NCBI RefSeq assembly: GCF_013155545.1
Contig: NZ_JABJVV010000001.1
Span: forward strand, 558,001-622,000
DNA from: Caenimonas soli
GTDB lineage: Bacteria; Pseudomonadota; Gammaproteobacteria; Burkholderiales; Burkholderiaceae_C
Direction of reading: 5' to 3'
DNA length: 64,000 nucleotides
The notes under the pieces are model-generated. The model ran no database searches, had not been told where the DNA came from, and saw only the letters and a program-made list of their open reading frames with translations. A program made the translations under genes and the position numbers. Below are positions 50,556 to 59,124 of this stretch, one piece after another (within the stretch, counting starts at the first letter, position 1; every line of letters starts with the position of its first letter).

Positions 50556-52601
50556 ATGCCAAACGCCAACAATCCCCTGCTCCAGGCCTGGACTCATCCG
50601 TACGGCCTTCCGCCCTTCAGTGACATCAAGCCCGAGCATTTCGAACCCGCCTTCGAAGTGGCGATGCGCGAGCAGCTGGCCGAGATCGATGCGATCGCCG
50701 CTGAGGCGGCGCCGGCCACGTTCGCCAACACCGTAGAGGCGTTGGATCGCGGCGGGCGCCTACTCGCCCGGATCAGCAAGGTGTTCGGCAACCTGACGTC
50801 GAGCGAGACCAGCCCGGCCTTGCAGGCCGTCGAGCGGGCAATGGCGCCACGCCTGGCCGCCCACCGGAATGCGATTTATATGCACGCCGGGCTGTTCGAT
50901 CGCATCGCCGCTGTGCACGCCCGGCGCGATTCCCTTGGCCTCCAGGATGAAGATCTGGCGCTGCTGGAACGCGTTCACTTCGACTTCGTGCTCTCCGGCG
51001 CCAAATTGCCACCGGAATCGCGCAGTCGATACGCCGAGATCACGCAGGAGCTTGCGCAACTCACCACCCGGTTCGCCCAGAACCTGCTGGCCGAGGAGTC
51101 GAGCTGGGCGCTCCAGCTGAACGGTGAAGCCGATCTGGCCGGCCTGCCCGACTCCGTGCGCTCGGCCGCCCGCACCGCCGCGCTCGAGCGCGGGCTGGGC
51201 GCCGAAGCCTATGCCATCACCTTGTCGCCCTCACTGGCCGAGCCATTCCTGACCTTTTCATCGCGCCGCGACCTGCGCGAGATCGTGTGGCGGGCACGCG
51301 TAGCGCGCGGCGCCCATGAAGGCGAACACGACAACCGCCCCGTCGCGGCCGGCATCGTCGCCCTGCGCCAGGAACTGGCCGGGCTGCACGGCTATGCCAG
51401 TTACGCCGATTACGCGCTGGCCGACCGTATGGCCCAGGACACCGCCGCGGTGCTCGACCTGCTGCGCAAGGCCTGGGAGCCGGCCAAGGCCAAGGCGGCC
51501 GACGATCGCGCGCTACTGACGGCAACGGCAAAACGCCTGGGCGAGCCTACGCCCATCGCGGCCTGGGACTGGCGCTACGTGGCCGAAAAGGTGCGGCAGC
51601 AGCAGTTCGATCTGGACGATGCGGCGCTCAAGCCCTATTTCACGCTGGACAACATGATCGCGGCGATGTTCGATTGCGCGGGGCGGCTATTCGGCCTGCG
51701 TTTCGTCGAGCAGGCCAGCCCGGGCCTGTACCACCCCGACGTGCGGCTATGGGAGGTGCGGGGCCGCGACAACGCCCTGGTCGGCATCTTCCTGGGCGAC
51801 AACTATGCCCGCGCATCCAAGCGCAGCGGCGCCTGGATGAGCGTCTTTCGCAGCCAGTCGGGCATCGATGGCGGCACCTTGCCCATCGTCATCAACAACA
51901 ACAATTTCGCCAAGGCCAGCCCTACCCTCCTGAGCTTCGACGACGTCAGGACGCTGTTCCACGAATTCGGCCACGCCCTGCATGGCCTGCTGTCGCAGGT
52001 GCGGCACGAACGCCTGTCCGGCACCAGCGTGCTGCGCGACTTCGTCGAGCTGCCCTCGCAGCTGTTCGAGAACTGGGCGCTGGAGCCGCAGATCCTGCAG
52101 CAGCACGCGCGCCATTGGCAGACGGGCGAGCCGATCCCAAATAATTTGATAGACAAGCTGCTGCGCGCGCGGCGCTTCGACCAGGCCTGGGCCACCATCC
52201 AGTACACCGGCCCCGCGCTGATCGACATGGCCTTGCACAGCCTGCCGAACGGCACGCCCGTGGACATCGCGGAATTCGAGGCGCAGCAGTGCAAGTTGCT
52301 CGGCGTGCCCGAAGACATCGGGCTGCGCCACCACCTCACCCATTTCGGGCACCTGTTTGCAGGCGGCTACGCGGCTGGTTACTATGTGTACATGTGGGCG
52401 GAGGTTCTGGAGGCCGATGCCTTCGATGCCTTCGCCGAGAGCGGCGATCCGTTCCACCCCGAAACGGCGCAGCGGCTGCATCTGCATATCTACAGCACCG
52501 GCGGCAAGAGCAAGCCCGCCCATGCCTATCGCGCGTTCCGGGGAAGGGATGCGATGGTGGAGGCGATGCTGAAGAAGCGCGGGTTGGTGGGACACACTTG
52601 A
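50556..52601 (+). CDS. prlC: M3 family oligopeptidase A
   Basis: A 681-residue cytosolic zinc metallopeptidase matching oligopeptidase A (PrlC, 680 aa) in length. The zinc motif HEFGH starts at H469 (H469, H473), with the third ligand Glu in the following helix (FVELPSQLFENW). It degrades short peptides such as cleaved signal peptides. The start MPNANNPLLQAW is the family norm, and FSDIKPEHFEPAF follows. Confidence 0.92.
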   Translation: MPNANNPLLQAWTHPYGLPPFSDIKPEHFEPAFEVAMREQLAEIDAIAAEAAPATFANTVEALDRGGRLLARISKVFGNLTSSETSPALQAVERAMAPRLAAHRNAIYMHAGLFDRIAAVHARRDSLGLQDEDLALLERVHFDFVLSGAKLPPESRSRYAEITQELAQLTTRFAQNLLAEESSWALQLNGEADLAGLPDSVRSAARTAALERGLGAEAYAITLSPSLAEPFLTFSSRRDLREIVWRARVARGAHEGEHDNRPVAAGIVALRQELAGLHGYASYADYALADRMAQDTAAVLDLLRKAWEPAKAKAADDRALLTATAKRLGEPTPIAAWDWRYVAEKVRQQQFDLDDAALKPYFTLDNMIAAMFDCAGRLFGLRFVEQASPGLYHPDVRLWEVRGRDNALVGIFLGDNYARASKRSGAWMSVFRSQSGIDGGTLPIVINNNNFAKASPTLLSFDDVRTLFHEFGHALHGLLSQVRHERLSGTSVLRDFVELPSQLFENWALEPQILQQHARHWQTGEPIPNNLIDKLLRARRFDQAWATIQYTGPALIDMALHSLPNGTPVDIAEFEAQQCKLLGVPEDIGLRHHLTHFGHLFAGGYAAGYYVYMWAEVLEADAFDAFAESGDPFHPETAQRLHLHIYSTGGKSKPAHAYRAFRGRDAMVEAMLKKRGLVGHT

Positions 52602-52611
52602 GGAGTCGCGG

Positions 52612-53448
52612 ATGCCCAAAAAAAATACCGTCCAAGCGCTTCAACACTGGCAGCCTCGCAGCGATAAGGGCAAGCCCTTCCCGCTGTCCGGGCTCGATCC
52701 AGCCGCTACACCGTTCTCTACGGGGGACAAGGACCAAGACAAGCTCGCCGTCGAGGAACTGGCGTCGGAAATCAACGAACTGCAAGACATGCTGTTCGCC
52801 GACAAGCGCTACAAGCTGCTGGTGATACTGCAGGGCATGGACGCGTCCGGCAAGGACGGGACCATCCGCGGTGTGCTCGGACAGGTGAGCCCCCTGGGCG
52901 TGCACGCCTACAGCTGGCGCGCCCCCACCGACGAAGAGCGGGCGCACGATTTCCTGTGGCGGATCCACCATCGCGTACCGGCGGCCGGTGAATTGACCAT
53001 CTTCAACCGCAGCCACTACGAGGATGTATTGGTGCCGGTCGTCGAAGGCACGCTGAAGCGCGAGCAGACAGACCAACGCTTCCGGCAGATCAATGACTTC
53101 GAGCGCATGCTGGTCGAAACCGGGACTGTGGTGCTCAAGTTCATGTTGCTCATCAGCCGCAAGGAGCAGGGGCAGCGCCTGCAGGCCCGCATCGACGATC
53201 CGGCCAAAGCCTGGAAATTCGTTCCGCACGACCTCCAGGTTCGCCGGCAGTGGAACGCTTACCGCAAGGCCTACGAGGCGTTCCTCGGCGCCACCAGCAC
53301 CGACGTCGCTCCCTGGACCATCGTGCCTTCGGATTCCAAGACCCATCGCAACCTGATGATCGGCACCATCGTGCGCGACACCCTGAAGTCGATGAAGCTG
53401 CGCTACCCGCCGCCCGCGCCGGAGATTGCCACCGCCCGGGTCAAATGA
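52612..53448 (+). CDS. ppk2: Polyphosphate kinase 2 family protein, class III-like
   Basis: A 278-residue PPK2. Walker A is at G75-K81 (QGMDASGKDGT), the lid region is RAPTDEERAHDFLWR, and Walker B is in GELTIFNRSHYEDVL. The GMDASGKD form with FNRSHYED is that of short single-domain PPK2 enzymes that phosphorylate AMP and ADP with polyphosphate. It follows the oligopeptidase gene by 10 bases. A second PPK2 of another subclass lies 2.7 kb downstream. Confidence 0.87.
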   Translation: MPKKNTVQALQHWQPRSDKGKPFPLSGLDPAATPFSTGDKDQDKLAVEELASEINELQDMLFADKRYKLLVILQGMDASGKDGTIRGVLGQVSPLGVHAYSWRAPTDEERAHDFLWRIHHRVPAAGELTIFNRSHYEDVLVPVVEGTLKREQTDQRFRQINDFERMLVETGTVVLKFMLLISRKEQGQRLQARIDDPAKAWKFVPHDLQVRRQWNAYRKAYEAFLGATSTDVAPWTIVPSDSKTHRNLMIGTIVRDTLKSMKLRYPPPAPEIATARVK

Positions 53449-53449
53449 G

Positions 53450-55201
53450 TCAACGCCGGTCCTCCCAGTCCACCCATTCGACCGAGTGGGCCTTGAGATA
53501 GGAGCTGACCGCTTGGCCCATCGTTGGAAAGAACCGCTCCTCGCCCAGCCTGGAAAAGAGGCCGAAGCGCTTGAGCTTGTCCTTGACGGGATCCTTCATT
53601 TCGGCAAAACACAGATCGATACCTGCGGCGTCCAGCTCCCGGTCCAGTTCGTCCAAGGTGTCGGCGGCGGTGACGTCGACGCTGGTCATCGGTTCGGCGC
53701 CAACCACGAGCCAGCGCACCGGCGTGGGCGATGCCGCCACCGCGTCAAGCACCCGGTCACGGAACAACTCGGCGTTAGCGAAGAAAAGCGGCGCATCCCA
53801 CCGGAACAACACCAGGCCCGGGATGGTGCGAGCCTGTGGATACCGGGTGATGTCGTGGTAGCCCTTGAGATCATCGACGCGACCCAGCACGGCCGAATGA
53901 GGGCGCCAGCCGTCCCAGAGAAACTCGATGACGGCAATCACGACAGCCAGTGCAATTCCCTGGATCGGGCCCAGTACGGCTACGCCGGCGAGGCAGCCGA
54001 TGGACAACCAGAACTCCCAGCGCTGGATGCGATAAATCCTTCGCAGGTCGGCGATTTCGATCAGCGCGAGGGCGGAGGCAATCACGACTGCGGCCAAAGC
54101 CGCCTTGGGCAGGTTCTGGAGCAAATTCGGCGCGAACATCAGCAATGCAGTCACCGTGAGCGCGCCCACTACACCCGCGAGTTGAGTCCTGGCACCCGCG
54201 GCCTCCGCAACCGGCGTGCGTGAAGCGCTCGCGCTCACCGGCATGCCTTGGAAGAGCCCGGCTGCGACATTGGCAGCTCCGAGACCGACCATCTCCTGAT
54301 TGGCATCGACGAAGGCGCCCTTCCGCGCGGCGTAAGTGCGAGAGAGCACGCTCGTGTCGGCGAACGAGACCAAGGCTATGGCCAGGCCGCCGAGCAGCAC
54401 CGGGACGACGTCGCCCGAATCGATCCAGGGGAACACAAGCGCCGGCAGGCCTTGGGGTAATGCCCCGAGGACGGACACGCCGAAACGCGCCGCCAGATCG
54501 AAAGCCGCGACGATGACGGTGGCGCCGGCGACCGCTATCAAGACGCCTGGAAGTTGCTTGCTGCGCTTGAGAAGCCAGATCGTGGCGAGCGTTCCGGCGC
54601 CGAGTGCCAGCGCTACCCAGTTGGTTCTACCCGCCACAATCGCCTCCACGAATGCCCGGGACGCACTCAAGAGGCCGCGGCCCTCGACCGAGAAGCCGAA
54701 CAGTGCGGGCAGTTGGCTGACCAACACGGTCAACGCGATGCCGTTCATGTACCCATAGCGAATGGGCTTGGACAGCAGCTCGGTGATGAAGCCCAGTCGG
54801 GCGAGTCCTGCCAGGACGCATACGCAGCCGGAGACAACGGCCATCAACGCAGCCAGGGTCATTGCGCGCTGGGGGTCCCCGGCGGATAGCGGAAGCACGA
54901 CGCCCAGAATAAGGGCGATGTGCGAGGAATCCGGTCCGAGCACCAGCACGCGGCTGGGCCCGAACAAGGCATAGGCCAGCAGCCCGAAGATGGTGGCGTA
55001 CAGGCCGCAAATGGCCGGAACCCCCGAGGCGACCGCATAAGCGATGCCGACCGGCACCAGCACCGCGGTCAACACCAGTCCGGCCAGGACATCGTGGTGA
55101 AGCCAGGCAATCTCGTACCCTCGAATGCTATCGATCCCAGGAAGCCAGCGCGCCCACCCGGTCTGGCGTGCGGCGCGCCGCAAAGGCTTCGAATCGCTCA
55201 T
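53450..55201 (-). CDS. SulP family anion transporter with STAS domain
   Basis: A 583-residue inner-membrane protein with the SulP fold: GYEIAWLHHDVLAGLVLTAVLVPVGIAYAVASGVP, LGPDSSHIALI, then FQGMPVSASASRTPVAEAAGART, and a C-terminal STAS domain (about 450-570; LFRWDAPLFFANAELFRDRVL). Such carriers move sulfate, bicarbonate or dicarboxylates. The 3' end is 1 base from the convergent PPK2 gene. The EEP gene is just upstream (14 bases), so the two may share a transcript. Confidence 0.87.
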   Translation of the reverse strand: MSDSKPLRRAARQTGWARWLPGIDSIRGYEIAWLHHDVLAGLVLTAVLVPVGIAYAVASGVPAICGLYATIFGLLAYALFGPSRVLVLGPDSSHIALILGVVLPLSAGDPQRAMTLAALMAVVSGCVCVLAGLARLGFITELLSKPIRYGYMNGIALTVLVSQLPALFGFSVEGRGLLSASRAFVEAIVAGRTNWVALALGAGTLATIWLLKRSKQLPGVLIAVAGATVIVAAFDLAARFGVSVLGALPQGLPALVFPWIDSGDVVPVLLGGLAIALVSFADTSVLSRTYAARKGAFVDANQEMVGLGAANVAAGLFQGMPVSASASRTPVAEAAGARTQLAGVVGALTVTALLMFAPNLLQNLPKAALAAVVIASALALIEIADLRRIYRIQRWEFWLSIGCLAGVAVLGPIQGIALAVVIAVIEFLWDGWRPHSAVLGRVDDLKGYHDITRYPQARTIPGLVLFRWDAPLFFANAELFRDRVLDAVAASPTPVRWLVVGAEPMTSVDVTAADTLDELDRELDAAGIDLCFAEMKDPVKDKLKRFGLFSRLGEERFFPTMGQAVSSYLKAHSVEWVDWEDRR

Positions 55202-55215
55202 GAACTGGCCCGACC

Positions 55216-56067
55216 TCAGGCCAATTCGACCAGAACGGGTTGGTGGTCGGACGCGTCCGTGGTGCCGTCGACTCGAACATCGCGAACACGGTGCGCGATG
55301 TCCGCGCTGACGAAGATAAGGTCGAAAGTGAACGGTGGGCCCGGCCATTGCGCCTTGTCGTGCACGCCCACCGTGGGCTCGTGCGCGCGACCGGGATGGG
55401 TGACTTCCCAAGCATCTTGGTAGGCCGGTGTCGCTGAGTCGATCGGCGCAAGCACCCGCGCGTGATCAGGCTCGTCGGGCCTGAAGTTGCAGTCGCCGAG
55501 CAGGACTGCCGCGGCGGCATGTGGCATGGCTTCGAATGGACCATGCGACGCGTCGCCGGGCTGACTCATATGCGAGCGCGCCACCGAGTCGCGGTGCAAC
55601 TCGCGCAAGCGATCGATCTGGGCATCACGCTGGCGCGGCGAGTAGTACTCGAGATGTGTCGTCGTGACGCGCAGCGGGCCGAGCGGCGTGTCGAGCGTGG
55701 CCTCGATCGCGACCCGCTGCATGCTCATGACACCGTCCTCGGTGGGCCAGGGGAGGAGGTGCCGAAACACCTGCCGCACCGGCAGCCGCGAGAACAGCAT
55801 GTTGCCGAACCGGCGGCGCTCGCCCGCCGTGCCGAGCGTGTCCACCGCCACCCCGGCGACTGGCTCGTAGCCCGGAAGTCTTGCCGCGAGCTGTTCGAAC
55901 TGATCGCTTCCGTCGCAGCCGGGAAGCTGGTGGTGGCCGGCCGATACCTCCTGCAGGCACAGGACGTCGAAGTCCGCGAAGCGCTGCGCATGGGCGACGA
56001 TGCGATCAAGGTCCACGCGGCCGTCGGCTCCCCGGCCCCACTGGATGTTCCAGGTGATGAGCTTCAT
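55216..56067 (-). CDS. Endonuclease/exonuclease/phosphatase (EEP) family protein
   Basis: A 283-residue protein with the DNase I-like fold. Metal and active-site parts visible: ITWNIQWG near the start, VLCLQEVS (Glu), LGDCNFRPD and SDHQPVLVEL (Asp-His) at the end. The family hydrolyses nucleic acids, phospholipid heads or inositol phosphates. There is no signal peptide. The ATG at 56067 has AGGAG 7 bases upstream. It is divergent from the second PPK2 gene. Confidence 0.83.
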   Translation of the reverse strand: MKLITWNIQWGRGADGRVDLDRIVAHAQRFADFDVLCLQEVSAGHHQLPGCDGSDQFEQLAARLPGYEPVAGVAVDTLGTAGERRRFGNMLFSRLPVRQVFRHLLPWPTEDGVMSMQRVAIEATLDTPLGPLRVTTTHLEYYSPRQRDAQIDRLRELHRDSVARSHMSQPGDASHGPFEAMPHAAAAVLLGDCNFRPDEPDHARVLAPIDSATPAYQDAWEVTHPGRAHEPTVGVHDKAQWPGPPFTFDLIFVSADIAHRVRDVRVDGTTDASDHQPVLVELA

Positions 56068-56188
56068 GTCTGCTCCTGTCCTGACAAAGCCTGATCTGAA
56101 CAGTCCCCAGCACAAGCACTCGCTAGAAACTGTTTCGCCTGTCACCAAAAGATCCCCTGGGCCATAGCCCAGCAACTAGACTGGTCTG

Positions 56189-57094
56189 ATGAACGACGAC
56201 GAGATTGCAATGCGCATGCAGCGCGAGGTGGTGGACAGTTACGACGAGGAACTCGAGCTCGAGCTGGAAGACCGCCCCTTCGACAGCGACGGATTGGAAG
56301 TCGCGCTAACGGAACAGGAGAAACGGGAGCGCCGGCGCTATTTCGCCGAGCTGTTGCGGCTGCAAGGCGAACTGGTCAAGCTGCAGGACTGGGTCGTGGC
56401 GAACGGGCATAAGATCGTCATCCTGTTCGAGGGGCGCGACGCGGCGGGCAAGGGTGGGGTCATCAAGCGCATCACGCAGCGCCTCAACCCCCGAGTCTGC
56501 CGGGTGGCCGCGCTGCCGGCTCCGAACGACCGTGAACGCACCCAGTGGTACTTCCAGCGCTACGCCGCGCACCTGCCGGCCGCGGGCGAAATCATCCTGT
56601 TCGACCGCAGTTGGTACAACCGCGCGGGCGTCGAGCGTGTCATGGGCTTCTGTACCGACGAACAATACGAAGAATTTTTCCGCACGGTGCCCGAGTTCGA
56701 GAAGATGTTGGTGCGCTCGGGCATCCAGCTGATCAAGTATTGGTTTTCCATCTCGGACCAGGAGCAGCACCTGAGGTTCATAAGCCGCATCCGGGACCCG
56801 CTGAAGCAGTGGAAGCTCAGCCCGATGGACCTTGAATCGCGACGGCGCTGGGAAGCCTACACCCGGGCCAAGGAAATCATGCTGGAGCGCACCCATATTC
56901 CCGAAGCCAGGTGGTGGGTGGTGGAAGGCGACGACAAAAAGAAGGCCCGCCTGAACTGCATCGACCACCTGCTCTCGCAGGTGCCCTACAGCGAGATCGA
57001 GCACCCCGTCGTGCAGCTGCCCGAACGCGTGCGGCACAAGGAATATTCGCGCAGGCCGGTGCCCAAGGAACTGTTTATTCCGGCCAAGTACTGA
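56189..57094 (+). CDS. ppk2: Polyphosphate kinase 2, class I-type
   Basis: A 301-residue PPK2 with an acidic N-terminal tail (ELELELED) absent from the other copy. Walker A is G82-K88 in FEGRDAAGKGG; lid part is PAPNDRERTQWYFQRY; Walker B is FDRSWYNRAGVERVMGFCT. This EGRDAAGKGG/FDRSWYNRAGVE pattern marks class I PPK2, which mainly makes ATP or GTP from the diphosphates with polyphosphate. It converges on the haloperoxidase-like gene (5 bases). Confidence 0.9.
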   Translation: MNDDEIAMRMQREVVDSYDEELELELEDRPFDSDGLEVALTEQEKRERRRYFAELLRLQGELVKLQDWVVANGHKIVILFEGRDAAGKGGVIKRITQRLNPRVCRVAALPAPNDRERTQWYFQRYAAHLPAAGEIILFDRSWYNRAGVERVMGFCTDEQYEEFFRTVPEFEKMLVRSGIQLIKYWFSISDQEQHLRFISRIRDPLKQWKLSPMDLESRRRWEAYTRAKEIMLERTHIPEARWWVVEGDDKKKARLNCIDHLLSQVPYSEIEHPVVQLPERVRHKEYSRRPVPKELFIPAKY

Positions 57095-57099
57095 CGGTT

Positions 57100-58326
57100 C
57101 TAGCGCAGCGGCTGCAGGTAGTTCTTCACCGCATACTGGCCGATCTCCTTGCCCATCTTCTGCCCTGTCTCGGTGGAGAAGCGATAGTGCACCCCGCTCC
57201 ATACGCGGGCGTCCGACACCTCCTGCACGAACTCGGACACCTTGTTCCAGCGGCGCGTCACGCCGGGCAAAGTGGGACTCACCATCTCCAGGGGGCCAAC
57301 CACATCGCCCAGCTCGCTTTGCAGCACCTGGCCCACCGAGGCGGCACTGATGCAATGCGCGCAGGGATATTCCGGGTGCATGGGCGCATCGACCAGCGGC
57401 AGCCAGCCCGCATCACGCTTGACTGCGGGATTGCCATGCTGGTCGCCGTTGCGCACGGCAGTCATGGGTCGCCAGAAGTTGTAGGTGTACTTGGCGTCGA
57501 ACACGGCCACCAGTGCATCGTTGAACGCCATGTAGACCAGGGCGGCGACCCGCGCGGACTCCAGGGTACCCAGCTTGCGTTGCTCCACGGCCTGGCGCAT
57601 GAGGCCGTTGAACGCCGGCGCACCGGTAATCACCCAGAACTGCGCCACTTGTGTCTGTTCGGCTGTGCGCTTGGTGGAGGCTCGGGCGCCGATCTGCTGA
57701 ATCTCGTTGAAGTCGCGGGCCCACGTCTCGCTGGCGAGCGCCGGCGGCGGGGGCGGACGGAACTGGTCCGCGCTCTTCAGCAGCCACGGACGAGACAGCG
57801 CGAAGTCATGCGCGACAGGCAGCGTCGTGGGCACGTAAGACCCGGGGGTGGTGATCGGGCGGTACTGCGTGACCGCGCCCACGCGGTCATCGGCGCACCA
57901 GGTGAGGATGGTCTGCGCGGCCGCTTGGCCGACCGCGACACCGTCGTTGCGGGGCGCTCCCTCCGGCAGCTTCGCCAACGACGCCGAGAGCGCCTGGTCG
58001 AAGGTGGCGCGCTGGTCCGGGTAGAGCTTGACCAGCGCCGCATGGGCCGCAGCCGCCGCCGCGGCATCGATGGACGCATTCGGCGCCGCTGTGCCGGTGA
58101 ACTTGAACTTCTGGTACTTGGGTTGGACGGCGTTGACCGCGTCGAACACGGCGGAATGGACCACCGCCATGCTGCGCGTCGTTAGCGTCGGCCCTTGTCT
58201 GGAAGCGACTGCCGCCTTGATGGCGATGTCGTTCCATTCGAGTACCGGGTTGGCGATGGCGTACAAAGGCGCTGCCAGAAGGAAGGGCGCAAGCCAATGC
58301 CTCCGGCCCATCACTGGGATTTGCAT
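57100..58326 (-). CDS. Vanadium-dependent haloperoxidase/PAP2-like protein
   Basis: A 408-residue protein with a signal peptide (MQIPVMGRRHWLAPFLLAAPLYAIA). The vanadate-binding pattern is partly kept: K279-x6-R286-P, H324 in HPEYPCAH (usually PSGH), R374 and H380 in ARVWSGVH. The Ser and Gly of PSGH are Cys322 and Ala323, and the Asp four after H380 is Ser384. Known haloperoxidases oxidise halides with peroxide; PAP2 relatives are phosphatases. Which activity remains here is unclear. AGGAGACC precedes the ATG. Confidence 0.78.
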   Translation of the reverse strand: MQIPVMGRRHWLAPFLLAAPLYAIANPVLEWNDIAIKAAVASRQGPTLTTRSMAVVHSAVFDAVNAVQPKYQKFKFTGTAAPNASIDAAAAAAAHAALVKLYPDQRATFDQALSASLAKLPEGAPRNDGVAVGQAAAQTILTWCADDRVGAVTQYRPITTPGSYVPTTLPVAHDFALSRPWLLKSADQFRPPPPPALASETWARDFNEIQQIGARASTKRTAEQTQVAQFWVITGAPAFNGLMRQAVEQRKLGTLESARVAALVYMAFNDALVAVFDAKYTYNFWRPMTAVRNGDQHGNPAVKRDAGWLPLVDAPMHPEYPCAHCISAASVGQVLQSELGDVVGPLEMVSPTLPGVTRRWNKVSEFVQEVSDARVWSGVHYRFSTETGQKMGKEIGQYAVKNYLQPLR

Positions 58327-58447
58327 CCTGGTCTCCTATGACGCGGCGAACCCGCTGCGGCGGAAACTGTATGCCTCGCGCGCAGGAGGCGCAAAGCAAG
58401 AGATAAAGCGTTACAGGCTCGACAGCAGCGGCTGCTCGGCGCTACCC

Positions 58448-58627
58448 CTAGCGCGCAAGCGCTCGCAGGATCGCCTCGCGCGTTGGCCCGCGCACCTTGA
58501 TCGCGTTGAGCACCTGGACGCGGCTGCGGCCGGTGGCGCGCATCAGGAACTCGACCTCGTGGTCGTGTTCGGTAGGCAGCTTGATCTCGGGTCCGCTCTT
58601 GGTCGGGTCGACGCCAGATTTAGCCAT
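58448..58627 (-). CDS. DUF3606 domain protein
   Basis: A 59-residue protein typical of DUF3606 in Burkholderiales: GPEIKLPTEHDHEVEFLMRATGRSRVQVLNAIKVRGPTREAILRAL. It looks like a ribbon-helix type small binding protein. The role is unknown. The ATG at 58627 fits the family start. It is upstream of the haloperoxidase gene and in the same direction. Confidence 0.8.
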   Translation of the reverse strand: MAKSGVDPTKSGPEIKLPTEHDHEVEFLMRATGRSRVQVLNAIKVRGPTREAILRALAR

Positions 58628-58781
58628 ATTGCCGCCTAGTGTTGTGGTGGCCCACTGTGACAGGTAACTGTCGAGGTGTCCAACCCTGAATGCCGAACTG
58701 GTCCGACACCCGCTGCCATTGCGCGGGAGAACAATGGGACACGCGGCCGCGTAAGGCGGCCCCAACCCAGCAGGAGCAGCC

Positions 58782-59045
58782 ATGACCGATCCTGAACGCA
58801 GCGAACGCGAACCCCAACCCTGGCATGCCGCGGACGAGAAACCCGCCGCCAGGAAACGCGGAGGACCCATAGGTACGCACAGCCTGACCGGCGACCCGGC
58901 CAGCGTCGGCATTCCATCGGCTCCTGAGGCCAAGAACAAACCCGAGCGCAGCACCCCGCGCGACATGCCGCCCGGCGCGCAGGAGCCCGATCCGCTGGCC
59001 GAGCCGCGCGCCAACGTCGGCGAGATTCTCGGGCACAAGCCTTGA
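58782..59045 (+). CDS. Hypothetical disordered protein, 87 aa
   Basis: A proline-, glutamate- and alanine-rich protein (TDPERSEREPQPWHAADEKPAARK, then GGPIGTHSLTGDPASVGIPSA) with no folded-domain pattern, signal or membrane segment. An AGGAG site 8 bases before the ATG and steady codon use support expression. I do not recognise it; it may be a stress-linked disordered protein. Confidence 0.55.
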   Translation: MTDPERSEREPQPWHAADEKPAARKRGGPIGTHSLTGDPASVGIPSAPEAKNKPERSTPRDMPPGAQEPDPLAEPRANVGEILGHKP

Positions 59046-59124
59046 GGCTGTCGGCGATCGTGTAAGCGGCGACGGCCTCCACGGGCTGCTCATGGGCAAG
59101 ATCTGGCCTATCTAGCCCCTCATT

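Noticed and set aside
53450-55411. 70-codon N-terminal extension of the SulP transporter
   Set aside because: The extension is in another frame of the EEP gene; MSDSKPLRRAARQTGWARWLPG is the normal SulP start.
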